A stretch of 64,000 nt of DNA from Winogradskyella pacifica. Its GTDB lineage: Bacteria > Bacteroidota > Bacteroidia > Flavobacteriales > Flavobacteriaceae. The notes below the pieces were generated by a model. The model saw only the letters and a list, made by a program, of their open reading frames with translations, did no database searches and was not told where the DNA came from. Location of the stretch: positions 1 through 64,000 of the forward strand of contig NZ_JABFDI010000009.1 in the NCBI RefSeq assembly GCF_013403915.1. Reading direction: 5' to 3'. Of the stretch, positions 53,160-61,508 are shown one piece after another. Position 1 is the stretch's first letter. Each line of letters opens with the position of its first letter. A program made the translations under genes and the position numbers.

Positions 53160-55082
53160 ATGAAGACCAAAATATTAGCGTTCGTTATAGTTTTTAGTAG
53201 TGCATTCTCTTTTGCCCAAACAAAATTAGCAGATAAGTTTTTTGAGAATTATGGCTATGTAAAAGCCATTGAATTGTACGAAAAAGCTGTTGAAAAAGGA
53301 ACAAATAGCGCCCACGTATTAACAAGACTAGGTGATGCTTATTACAATAATTCTGACTCTAAAAAAGCAGCTTATTGGTATGAGAAAGCCTTAACTGAAC
53401 ATAAAGACATTGATGCTGAGTATATTTATAAATATATTCAATCTCTAAGAAGTATCGGTAATTATAAAGAAGCCGATGTGTGGTTTAAAAAACTTAGTGA
53501 TGCTCAACATGGAGATAGCAGACTTAAAGGGTACAATCCTGATGAAGTCGATATTTTTGATAAGCTAAATTCTAAGAACGATGATCTAATTGTTCAGATT
53601 GAAAATTTACCTTTCAATACTGAGAACTCTGATTTTGGATCTTACATGTTTAACAATACGCTTTATTTCGCTTCTTCAAGTAGTAGTGATAGTAAAGTGT
53701 ACAATTGGAACAAAGAGCCATTTTTAGATATATTTCAATTAGACGTTACCACTGAAGATGATGGTTCTGAATCTTATGGTGCTTCTTCTGAAGTCAACGC
53801 CGATGGTATAAACACAGATTATCATGAGGCTTCTGTTGCCATTACTAATGATGGAAACACAATGTATTTTACTAGAGATAACACAACCAAGCGTAATAGA
53901 TTAAAATACGATAAGGAAGGTACAACACATCTTAAAATTTACAAAGCTACTTTAGTAGACGAGCAATGGTCAGATGTTGAAGAATTACCATTTAATGATG
54001 ATTTATATTCAACTGGTCACCCTGCATTAAGTCCAGATAACAAAACTTTATACTTTGTATCTGATAGAGACGGTGGTTTAGGACAAACGGATATCTATTC
54101 AGTAGTCATAAATGAAGATGGCACTTATGGTGAGCCTCAAAATTTAGGTGATGATATTAATACTGAAGGTAGAGAAATGTTCCCATTTATTAGCGATGAT
54201 AATACGTTCTACTTTTCTTCAGATGGTCATTTAAACTTAGGTCTTTTGGATATTTTTCAATCTAACATATTGAAAGGAGACGCTACAAAAGCTCCGGTTA
54301 ATATTGGTGCCCCATTTAATAGTGGTTACGATGATTTTGCTTATTTCATTAACAGTGAAACTCAAAAAGGTTATTTCTCTTCAAACAGACCAGGAGGTAA
54401 AGGAAGTGATGATATCTATAGTTACTCAGTAACAGAGTGTCGTCAGCAAATTACAGGTATCGCTAGAGAAAAGAGAACAGATATTATTTTAAGCGGTGTT
54501 ACAGTGCAACTTATTGACGAAACCGGTAAAATATTAGAAGAGGTTATTACTGCCGATGATGGATCGTATACTTTTGATGTTGAATGTGGAAAAACATACA
54601 CCATACTAGGATCTAAAACAGATTACGTAGATGATAAAGGGACTGTTACAACGACTAATGAGAATGAAAAAGTAAATGAATTAGATTTATCCTTGAGACC
54701 TTTAATTATGGACAATCAGATTGTTATTAATCCAATATTCTTTGATTTTGATAAATCTAACATCAGAACAGATGCTGAATATGAATTAGAAAATATAGTT
54801 GATGTATTACGTAAGCATCCTGAAATGATTATTAAAATCGAATCTCATACAGATAGTAGAGGTCGCGATAATTATAACTTAAAGTTATCTGATCGTCGTG
54901 CAAAATCTACTAGAGACTACCTTTTATCTAGAGATATCGGTCCTGAAAGAATAGAAAGTGCAATTGGTTATGGTGAAACACAACTTTTAAATGATTGCGG
55001 AAATAATTCTAAATGTACAGCAGAAGAACATCAGTTAAATAGACGTTCGTACTTCTACATCATAGATAGAGACAAGAAGTAA
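53160..55082 (+). CDS. PorE-like OmpA-family protein (TPR, PD40, CarboxypepD_reg, OmpA)
   Basis: A 640-residue exported protein with a signal peptide ending FSFAQ, TPR repeats (about 20-110), WD40/PD40 beta-propeller repeats (ALSPDNKTLYFVSDRDGG and alike, about 180-425), a carboxypeptidase-regulatory-like domain (about 430-515) and an OmpA C-terminal peptidoglycan-binding domain (about 530-640, with IFFDFDKSNIR and SHTDSRG). This is the domain order described for PorE of Porphyromonas, a T9SS part that ties the secretion machinery to the cell wall. Here it is probably the dedicated partner of the adhesin and SprF-like pair. Confidence 0.9.
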   Translation: MKTKILAFVIVFSSAFSFAQTKLADKFFENYGYVKAIELYEKAVEKGTNSAHVLTRLGDAYYNNSDSKKAAYWYEKALTEHKDIDAEYIYKYIQSLRSIGNYKEADVWFKKLSDAQHGDSRLKGYNPDEVDIFDKLNSKNDDLIVQIENLPFNTENSDFGSYMFNNTLYFASSSSSDSKVYNWNKEPFLDIFQLDVTTEDDGSESYGASSEVNADGINTDYHEASVAITNDGNTMYFTRDNTTKRNRLKYDKEGTTHLKIYKATLVDEQWSDVEELPFNDDLYSTGHPALSPDNKTLYFVSDRDGGLGQTDIYSVVINEDGTYGEPQNLGDDINTEGREMFPFISDDNTFYFSSDGHLNLGLLDIFQSNILKGDATKAPVNIGAPFNSGYDDFAYFINSETQKGYFSSNRPGGKGSDDIYSYSVTECRQQITGIAREKRTDIILSGVTVQLIDETGKILEEVITADDGSYTFDVECGKTYTILGSKTDYVDDKGTVTTTNENEKVNELDLSLRPLIMDNQIVINPIFFDFDKSNIRTDAEYELENIVDVLRKHPEMIIKIESHTDSRGRDNYNLKLSDRRAKSTRDYLLSRDIGPERIESAIGYGETQLLNDCGNNSKCTAEEHQLNRRSYFYIIDRDKK

Positions 55083-55104
55083 ATATCACTTTCTTAAAAA
55101 TTAA

Positions 55105-55137
55105 AAAGAGCAAGCTTTATAAGTTTGCTCTTTTTTT
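55105..55137 (+). terminator. Terminator after the adhesin cluster
   Basis: AAAGAGCAAGC and GTTTGCTCTTT pair around TTTATAA (one G-T pair) and seven T follow. Confidence 0.8.
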
Positions 55138-55215
55138 ATGTCTAAAAAAATCATACCATTTTAATAGAAAAGTATTTAAAGAAAGTAATTTTGGCATGAA
55201 ATTAAAATATACTAA

Positions 55216-56107
55216 ATGAAAATTGCGGCACTCCTATTTACAGTAATATCAAGCCTATCAATTTACTCACAAACGATAAAAGGGTGCGTTACAGGCAGCC
55301 TAAGTAATGATAAATTAGCTTATGCTAACTTAGTTATTAAGAATACATGATCGGAGTTTAAACTAATATAGGTGGGACTCTTAATTTAGATAGTTCTAAA
55401 ATTAATTAAAGAGATCCCTTGATAGTATCATTGATTGGTGCTTATAAACAAGGCATAGCATTAACTGGCTATAACAGTCAAATGATTATGTGTTAAACAT
55501 TCAATTATTACCAAAAGTAGAAACCCTGAATGACGTTCTAGTTTTAAGTAAAACGAAACAATATAATAAGCACAAGACCAATCTTTCTACGAGTAAGAGA
55601 AAACAAGTATTTCCTACATCTATACCTTTTGGTTATGAAATAGCCACGTTAATAGAAAACCCAAAGCAAAAAAACGGTAAATTGATTGCAGTAGAATTGA
55701 AATTTAGAGATTCAAGTAGAGACCTCTATGAAACGTATTATCGCTTAGTTTTTTATAATGTACATGATTTTGGTTTTTCGGAAGAGCTCATATATTATGA
55801 AAGCATCATTATTAAGCCCGAAAAAGACACTAAGAATTATAAAATAGATTTAGAAGATAAAGCTATTCCATTCGGTATAAAAGGAATTTTTGTTGGTATA
55901 GAAACTATAAAGCCAGACCATATTGAAATCACCAATTCAATGTACTTAACAACGCCCAGTATTCTGCATACTCATGGTAAAAAACAATTAAAGTTTACGC
56001 GTTTTCGTTCCAATAACTGGTCTAAGCACTCTCGGAAATCTGTTTTTAAAAAGAAATATTATGCAATTCCTTTTATAAAAACTAAAGTTGTGTTCGAAAA
56101 ACAGTGA
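55216..56107 (+). pseudogene. Decayed carboxypeptidase-regulatory-like domain protein
   Basis: An ATG at 55216 starts a signal peptide and a domain start (MKIAALLFTVISSLSIYSQ, then KGCVTGSLSNDKLAYANLVI), but a TGA at 55348 interrupts it. Frame and stop changes follow: LNLDSSKIN then TAA, and LIVSLIGAYKQGIALTGYNS then a one-base shift into DYVLNIQLLPKVETLNDVLV. The last segment stays open to 56107 (205 codons from a GTG at 55490) and reads on as this family does after its regulatory domain. At least two stops and two frameshifts are needed to explain it, so it is a broken gene. Confidence 0.85.
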
Positions 56108-56130
56108 GAACTGTCTGCACTAAAAGCAAA

Positions 56131-56628
56131 CTAGCGCTTAATAAAAATATTAGTAAAATACCACTTCCCTGCACTATTCTGTTCTGCTGAGACATCAAAA
56201 TCGGTATAATCACCTTCAATATTATCTCTATGACTAGGACTAGCTATCCAAGCATTAACAACAGATTCTGCAGAACTAAAACCATAACCAACATTTTCAG
56301 TAACGATATTAGCATTTGCATTAGCCTGTAAACTTTGTTTTCTTAGGAAGAAATTATCATGAGATACGTTATTAACCTCAATCATATACTCGGTATGTGT
56401 AGAGGCCACAGCTTTAACCGTATTATGATTATTAAGAGCATTTAATCCTTCGTTAATGCGATATGCATTAATAAGCTCCATAATTTCAATCTCTATGGAT
56501 TTAGCTTGAGGTGCAACAGGAACTTCAATTGAATTTAGGGCTTCTTCTTCTGTGTTGTCTTTGGCACAAGACGTAAAAGTAAAAAGGGCAACAATAGCCA
56601 AAAGTGGCAAGAGTTTAGCTGCTTTCAT
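56131..56628 (-). CDS. CAP-domain (SCP/YkwD-like) lipoprotein
   Basis: A 165-residue lipoprotein (FTFTSCAKD, cysteine at 21) with a CAP domain: INAYRINEGLNALNNH, HTEYMIE, SHDNFFLR, ENVGYG and SPSHRDNI are the family's four conserved blocks with the cavity histidines. CAP proteins in bacteria are exported; activities proposed include protease or lipid binding, none certain. It converges on the pseudogene. The 258-base gap upstream of it (56629-56886) contains no recognised gene. Confidence 0.9.
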   Translation of the reverse strand: MKAAKLLPLLAIVALFTFTSCAKDNTEEEALNSIEVPVAPQAKSIEIEIMELINAYRINEGLNALNNHNTVKAVASTHTEYMIEVNNVSHDNFFLRKQSLQANANANIVTENVGYGFSSAESVVNAWIASPSHRDNIEGDYTDFDVSAEQNSAGKWYFTNIFIKR

Positions 56629-56886
56629 AATGTAGGTTATTTAGGTTTGGGACTGCTAAATTAACCACACAGCTAAGTTAAACTGTTAAGAAAATGTTAA
56701 AATCGACAAACAACACGCCGTTAATCGAAATTTAATGTAAATCATCGATGAAATACGTTTTCGAACACAAAAAACATGTTTTTCAACATCTGATAATTGT
56801 ATTTCATCGATATTCAAACATATTGACTTACCTAATCTGTAGCGTTAAATTAAATTGTTACAATTATTATAACGTCCATCTATAGA

Positions 56887-57534
56887 CTACGGTGCCAAAC
56901 GCTCAATTTTCCAATTATAATCCTCTTGAAGTTGGTAACGGATTCTATCGTGAAGCCTATTGGGTCTACCTTGCCAAAATTCTAGCTCTACGGGTTTAAT
57001 TATAAATCCTCCCCAATTTTTAGGGCGTTCTATATCCTTACCTTCAAATTCAGCTTCAAGATCTTGCAGTTTACCTTCTAATTCTTGTCTATTTGCAACC
57101 ACTTCACTCTGATTAGAAACAATAGCTCCTAATTGACTACCTCTTGGTCGCGATTCAAAATAACCATCGCTTAAATTTTCTGAAATTTTTTCGGCTTTAC
57201 CTTTAATAATAACCTGTCGCTCGGCAGCATGCCAAAAGAAAGATAAACACACATTAGGATTATCTGCAATAGCTTTACCTTTTTCACTGTTGTAATTGGT
57301 ATAGAATATAAACCCCTCGTGTGTGTACTTTTTAAGTAGCACTACTCTACTCTTTGGATAACTGTCTAAACCTACAGTAGAAATGGTCATGGCATTCGTT
57401 TCTCCCACATTAAAATGAGTATCTACTTCTATAAACCAATCTCTAAACAACTCAATCGGATTTTCTGGTACACTATTTAATAATAACTCACCTTTTTCGT
57501 AAGATTTTCTATAATTACCTAAGTCTGCATCCAT
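56887..57534 (-). CDS. pdxH: Pyridoxamine 5'-phosphate oxidase
   Basis: A 215-residue FMN enzyme that makes pyridoxal 5'-phosphate. SRVVLLKKYTHEGFIFYTNY, ERQVIIKGKAEKI and YFESRPRGSQLGA are the FMN- and PLP-binding motifs, and WGGFIIKPVELEFWQGRPNRLHDR is the conserved end. It fits a window with several PLP enzymes, but it is a housekeeping gene. It is divergent from the next gene across an 82-base gap. Confidence 0.96.
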   Translation of the reverse strand: MDADLGNYRKSYEKGELLLNSVPENPIELFRDWFIEVDTHFNVGETNAMTISTVGLDSYPKSRVVLLKKYTHEGFIFYTNYNSEKGKAIADNPNVCLSFFWHAAERQVIIKGKAEKISENLSDGYFESRPRGSQLGAIVSNQSEVVANRQELEGKLQDLEAEFEGKDIERPKNWGGFIIKPVELEFWQGRPNRLHDRIRYQLQEDYNWKIERLAP

Positions 57535-57616
57535 TACGTTTTTATTTTATTTTTTCTCCTTCTATTATTTTTTACATCGCAATTTTCACTATAAATTTAA
57601 GGATTAAAATATATAA

Positions 57617-58048
57617 ATGAAGTTTGAAGACTGTAAATATTCTAAGCAATTAGCTTATAAAAAAGAAGCGTTTTCTTTTGGCACCGTATATGTAACAGAA
57701 CATTTTTTATTATCTGAATTTAATGAAGGTATACATGTTGATCATAAAATTGCCAGTGAGTTAATTTCTAGATTTAGTAACCTCATTTCTAAAGGCATTA
57801 AAATAGGCTATATCGCTAATCGTTTTAACTCGTATTCTTTTGATCCACAACTTTGGGTAGATTTTAATAAAGACTATGATGCTTTTGTAGCGTCGGCTAT
57901 TGTGACGTACTCTAATTTTAGTTACTTAAATGCTTCTTTAGAAAAGAAATTTTTTAATAAAAGCCTAAAACGTTGTAAAAATATAGAGGAAGCTATAGGT
58001 TGGATTATGAATTTAAAAGAGTTTAAAACTGATATTAATCAAAATTAA
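57617..58048 (+). CDS. Hypothetical protein
   Basis: A 143-residue soluble protein with alternating alpha and beta elements and no recognised motif. It resembles the STAS-like short proteins seen in this genus group, but I do not claim the fold. Its 3' end overlaps the convergent RNase Z gene by 14 bases. Confidence 0.7.
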   Translation: MKFEDCKYSKQLAYKKEAFSFGTVYVTEHFLLSEFNEGIHVDHKIASELISRFSNLISKGIKIGYIANRFNSYSFDPQLWVDFNKDYDAFVASAIVTYSNFSYLNASLEKKFFNKSLKRCKNIEEAIGWIMNLKEFKTDINQN

Positions 58049-58943
58049 ACGTTTTACCATCTTTAGATAATAGTGTGTTTTCAAACACGGTTTTAGCTTC
58101 CGTTTTAAAGTCATCATAACCATTATATCGCGTAGAGTAATGTCCTAAGATTAAAGTTTCAACATTGGCTTTCTTAGCTATTGTAGCTGCCTGTTTAGCT
58201 GTACTATGTTTTGTGGGAATGCATAGCGATTCGTTTTTATCTAAAAATGTCGATTCGTGATACAAAACAGTACAGTCTTTAATAATTGGTATTATGTCTT
58301 CATTATAAATAGTATCACTACAAAAAGCATAACTTTTGGTTGGTAATGGATCTTTAGTAACCTTTTCGTTACTAATTAATACTCCATCTTCATTCTCTAC
58401 ATCAAATCCTTGTTTTAACTTTCTGAAATATGCTTTATCAATATTAGCTTCAGTAACTAAATTAATATCAATTTTACGATCATTTTTTTTCTCTTTAAAC
58501 AGGAATCCATTAGTGTAAATACGATGTTTTAATGGAATGGTATGAACTTCAACTTTATCATCTTCGTAAATTAATTCGGACTCATTAGCATCTAATTCAT
58601 GAAAAATAAGTGGATATTTTGTCCAACTCGAAGATAACTTCATTTGAAGTAATATAACTTCCTTTAAGCCTTTTGGTGCATAAATATGAAGTTCTGTTTC
58701 TCTAGTTAACAGACTAAATGTATTCACTAACCCAATCAAACCAAAATAATGATCTCCATGAAGATGTGAGATAAAAATATGTTTAATCCTCGAAAACTTA
58801 ACCTTGTTTCGTCGCAATTGCACTTGCGTACCCTCTCCACAATCAATTAAAAACATATGGTTCTTAATCTCTAATACCTGAGCCGTTGGGTTGCTATTAA
58901 TACCTGGTGTGGCACTATGGCAGCCGAGAATGGTTAATTTCAT
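58035..58943 (-). CDS. rnz: Ribonuclease Z
   Basis: A 302-residue metallo-beta-lactamase-fold enzyme that trims the 3' end of tRNA precursors. The zinc motif HLHGDH is at 60-65, with further ligands in FCSDT and HYSTRYNG; the N-terminal LTILGCHSATPGINSNPTA is typical. It ends convergently with the preceding gene. The pair of genes just upstream on the same strand includes pyrB. Confidence 0.95.
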   Translation of the reverse strand: MKLTILGCHSATPGINSNPTAQVLEIKNHMFLIDCGEGTQVQLRRNKVKFSRIKHIFISHLHGDHYFGLIGLVNTFSLLTRETELHIYAPKGLKEVILLQMKLSSSWTKYPLIFHELDANESELIYEDDKVEVHTIPLKHRIYTNGFLFKEKKNDRKIDINLVTEANIDKAYFRKLKQGFDVENEDGVLISNEKVTKDPLPTKSYAFCSDTIYNEDIIPIIKDCTVLYHESTFLDKNESLCIPTKHSTAKQAATIAKKANVETLILGHYSTRYNGYDDFKTEAKTVFENTLLSKDGKTFNFD

Positions 58944-59021
58944 TAATTAATTTTTGTGAAGCTCATAAGCGGTTTAATCGTTAGATATAGGTTATAAACA
59001 CTTTTAAGTCGAACGCTATTT

Positions 59022-59354
59022 TTACAATTCTAAATCGCGTTCAATATCTTCCATTTCAATAATATCAAAAGCTTCTTTCATGGTTGGTACGACAACTATT
59101 TCGTCTGGCATTTGATTTAAATCCACCTTTTCAGATACAATAACAAAACTCCTTTTGTCGCCTCTATGATTATTACTTAATCGTAAAAACTCTATTATAT
59201 CTTCTAATGTAATTTTATCTAAACTCGATAAATTTACAATAAGATGATCATTTTTATATGTATCGTAAGCTTGTTCAATATTATGAACTAGTGTTTTTAC
59301 AGTTGCTGTTTCTTGTGTAATTATGGCAATGTTACCATCTCTATCTATTATCAT
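59022..59354 (-). CDS. Hypothetical protein between pyrB and rnz
   Basis: A 110-residue soluble protein with a STAS-like rhythm (HLIVNLSSLDKITLEDIIEF). No clear family is recognised; related short proteins sit beside rnz in flavobacteria. Only three bases separate it from pyrB, so it is translated from the pyrB message. Confidence 0.75.
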   Translation of the reverse strand: MIIDRDGNIAIITQETATVKTLVHNIEQAYDTYKNDHLIVNLSSLDKITLEDIIEFLRLSNNHRGDKRSFVIVSEKVDLNQMPDEIVVVPTMKEAFDIIEMEDIERDLEL

Positions 59355-59357
59355 ATC

Positions 59358-60287
59358 TTATTGTTTTATTTTAGACGCCAAAAGATAAATTACTGCCATC
59401 CTAACTGCAACTCCATTTTCTACTTGATTTAAGATAATGGCTTGTTTAGAATCTGCGACATCACTTGTAATTTCTACTCCTCTGTTTATTGGTCCAGGAT
59501 GCATAATTACAATCTCTTTATCTAAGCTGTCTAATAGTTCTTTAGTAACTCCAAATTGTTGTGTATATTCTCTTGTAGAAGGAAAATAACTAATATCCAT
59601 ACGCTCGTTCTGTACGCGTAGCATATTAGCGACATCGCACCACTCCAACGCTTTTTTGAGGTTAGTTTCTACTTTAACCCCTAAATCTTTAATATATTTT
59701 GGCAGCAAGGTTTTAGGTCCACAAACCATAACATTAGCTCCTTGTAATTGTAATGCATAAATGTTTGAAAGCGCTACACGACTGTGTAAAATATCACCAA
59801 CAATAACAACATTCTTGCCTTTAACACTCCCTAATTTCTCTCTAATTGAATACGAATCTAATAAGGCCTGTGTAGGATGTTCGTGTGCTCCATCACCTGC
59901 ATTAATAATACTTGCGTTAACGTGTTTTGAAAGAAATACACCAGCTCCAGGATTTGGATGACGCATAACCACCATATCTACTTTCATAGATAAGATATTA
60001 TTAACGGTATCGATAAGCGTTTCTCCTTTTTTTACCGAAGATTGTGAAGCCGAAAAATTAATTACATCTGCTGACAATCGTTTTTCTGCCAACTCAAAAG
60101 ATAATTTTGTTCGCGTTGAATTTTCAAAAAATAGATTCGCAATAGTAATATCTCTAAGTGATGGTACTTTTTTTATGGGTCTATTAATAACCTCTTTAAA
60201 CTGATCGGCAGTTTCAAAAATAAGGTCGATATCTTCTTTTGTAAGATATTTAATTCCTAGTAAGTGATTGACACTTAATTCGCTCAT
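59358..60287 (-). CDS. pyrB: Aspartate carbamoyltransferase catalytic subunit
   Basis: A 309-residue enzyme that joins carbamoyl phosphate and aspartate in pyrimidine synthesis. The carbamoyl-phosphate motif is STRTK at 57-61 (usually STRTR), HPTQALLD is present, and HPGPINRGVEI is the conserved late motif. No pyrI regulatory subunit is next to it, so it is probably the class without it. It shares a strand with pyrR; a small ORF (60324-60674) lies between. Confidence 0.95.
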   Translation of the reverse strand: MSELSVNHLLGIKYLTKEDIDLIFETADQFKEVINRPIKKVPSLRDITIANLFFENSTRTKLSFELAEKRLSADVINFSASQSSVKKGETLIDTVNNILSMKVDMVVMRHPNPGAGVFLSKHVNASIINAGDGAHEHPTQALLDSYSIREKLGSVKGKNVVIVGDILHSRVALSNIYALQLQGANVMVCGPKTLLPKYIKDLGVKVETNLKKALEWCDVANMLRVQNERMDISYFPSTREYTQQFGVTKELLDSLDKEIVIMHPGPINRGVEITSDVADSKQAIILNQVENGVAVRMAVIYLLASKIKQ

Positions 60288-60323
60288 AATTAATAGTATT
60301 CAGTTTTCAGTATCAGTGTTCAG

Positions 60324-60674
60324 TTAACTTGCGCTTAATTTAAATTCTAAATTTCTAACTATTTTATTATTATCTGTAAAGCTTAAATAAACTTCCGCAT
60401 TTTTCAAGAAGTCAAATTCATCTAAAATAGGTTTCATTATTTTAAACAGTTCTTCAGCGTTATTTCCATAGGTAAAAAATTGACCTTCTGTATCATCTTC
60501 CAAGGTTACTATGTGTCCGTCGTGTCGCCCTATTTCTTCTGGAATTTCATCAAAAAGCTTAATATCTACAGCGTGAATTTCATCAATTCCATTGAATGTT
60601 CCAAAACTTATAATAACACTATCTGTTACTTCCGTTTTTTCAAATTTGAATGATTCTAATTCTTCGAAATTCAT
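60324..60674 (-). CDS. Hypothetical protein between pyrR and pyrB
   Basis: A 116-residue acidic protein without signal peptide or recognised domain. It is in the pyrR-pyrB interval on the same strand. The gap before it (60675-60786) contains two short tandem repeat arrays. Confidence 0.7.
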   Translation of the reverse strand: MNFEELESFKFEKTEVTDSVIISFGTFNGIDEIHAVDIKLFDEIPEEIGRHDGHIVTLEDDTEGQFFTYGNNAEELFKIMKPILDEFDFLKNAEVYLSFTDNNKIVRNLEFKLSAS

Positions 60675-60693
60675 TTTATCTTATTCTAATTCA

Positions 60694-60730
<37 letters not shown>

Positions 60731-60742
60731 AAAATTATCTTT

Positions 60743-60771
60743 TTCAACTTCAACTTCAACTTCAACTTCAA
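60743..60771. repeat. Short tandem repeat, TTCAAC x 4.5
   Basis: Four exact copies and a partial fifth (TTCAA) of a 6-base unit, only 15 bases from the 7-base array. Confidence 0.9.
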
Positions 60772-60786
60772 TGTCAAACTAACCTT

Positions 60787-61326
60787 CTACTTATCAACTA
60801 AGTAAACGGCATCTTCTTCTTCATTCTCAACCCATTTCACTATGACTTTCTGATTATCGATAGCATCTACTTGTCGTCCTCTATAATTGGGCTGAATTGG
60901 TAAATGTCTACTAAAACGTCTGTCTATTAATGTTAGTAACTCAATGTCTTTTGGTCTTCCAAAAGATTGAATTGCTGTTAAGGCAGATCTTATGCTTCTG
61001 CCTGTATATAAAACATCATCAATAAAGACGACGTTTTTATCTTCGACTATAAAATCTATTTTGGTTGTGTTAGCTTCTAGTGGTTTGTCTCCTCTTCTAA
61101 AATCGTCTCTAAAAAACGTAATATCTAAGTGACCGAGTTGAATATTTTTTATATTATAATCGTTAGTGAGCATTTGCGCTAAACGATCTGCTAAAAATTT
61201 TCCTCTTGGTTGAATACCGATTAATACGGTTTCAGAAAAATCATCATGATTTTCAATGAGTTGACAAGCCAATCTGTGAAGGGTAATATTGACTTCTTTA
61301 GAGTTAAGTAGTACTTTCTGACTCAT
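60787..61326 (-). CDS. pyrR: PyrR-type uracil phosphoribosyltransferase / pyrimidine regulator
   Basis: A 179-residue PRTase-fold protein. The PRPP loop VVFIDDVLYTGRSIRSAL is at about 94-111. In Gram-positive bacteria PyrR is an RNA-binding attenuator of the pyr operon and also makes UMP from uracil. In Bacteroidota the RNA role is not established; I found no clear PyrR anti-terminator site before it. Its place before pyrB fits pyrimidine metabolism. Confidence 0.94.
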   Translation of the reverse strand: MSQKVLLNSKEVNITLHRLACQLIENHDDFSETVLIGIQPRGKFLADRLAQMLTNDYNIKNIQLGHLDITFFRDDFRRGDKPLEANTTKIDFIVEDKNVVFIDDVLYTGRSIRSALTAIQSFGRPKDIELLTLIDRRFSRHLPIQPNYRGRQVDAIDNQKVIVKWVENEEEDAVYLVDK

Positions 61327-61433
61327 ATAGTTTCCAAACGTTGTTGCCTTACAAAGTTAGGATAAATTATTTTGTTGGCAATGCTTTTTTATTGCAAAGG
61401 CAGTGTGTTGCATGGCAGACTAATCTATAGCAT

Positions 61434-61465
61434 AAAAAAAGCCTCTCGAAAAATCGAGAGGCTTT
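61434..61465 (-). terminator. Terminator of rpsA
   Basis: AAAGCCTCTCGA and TCGAGAGGCTTT form a 12-base stem with an AAAA loop; on the minus strand seven T follow. Confidence 0.9.
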
Positions 61466-61508
61466 AAATTATAGATTAATGAGATTCCTTTTTTCAAAGG
61501 AATTGGGA

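Noticed and set aside
55490..56107. A 205-codon ORF read as an intact hypothetical gene
   Set aside because: It begins in the middle of a family sequence with a GTG, and its missing front part lies just upstream in other frames; it is a pseudogene fragment.
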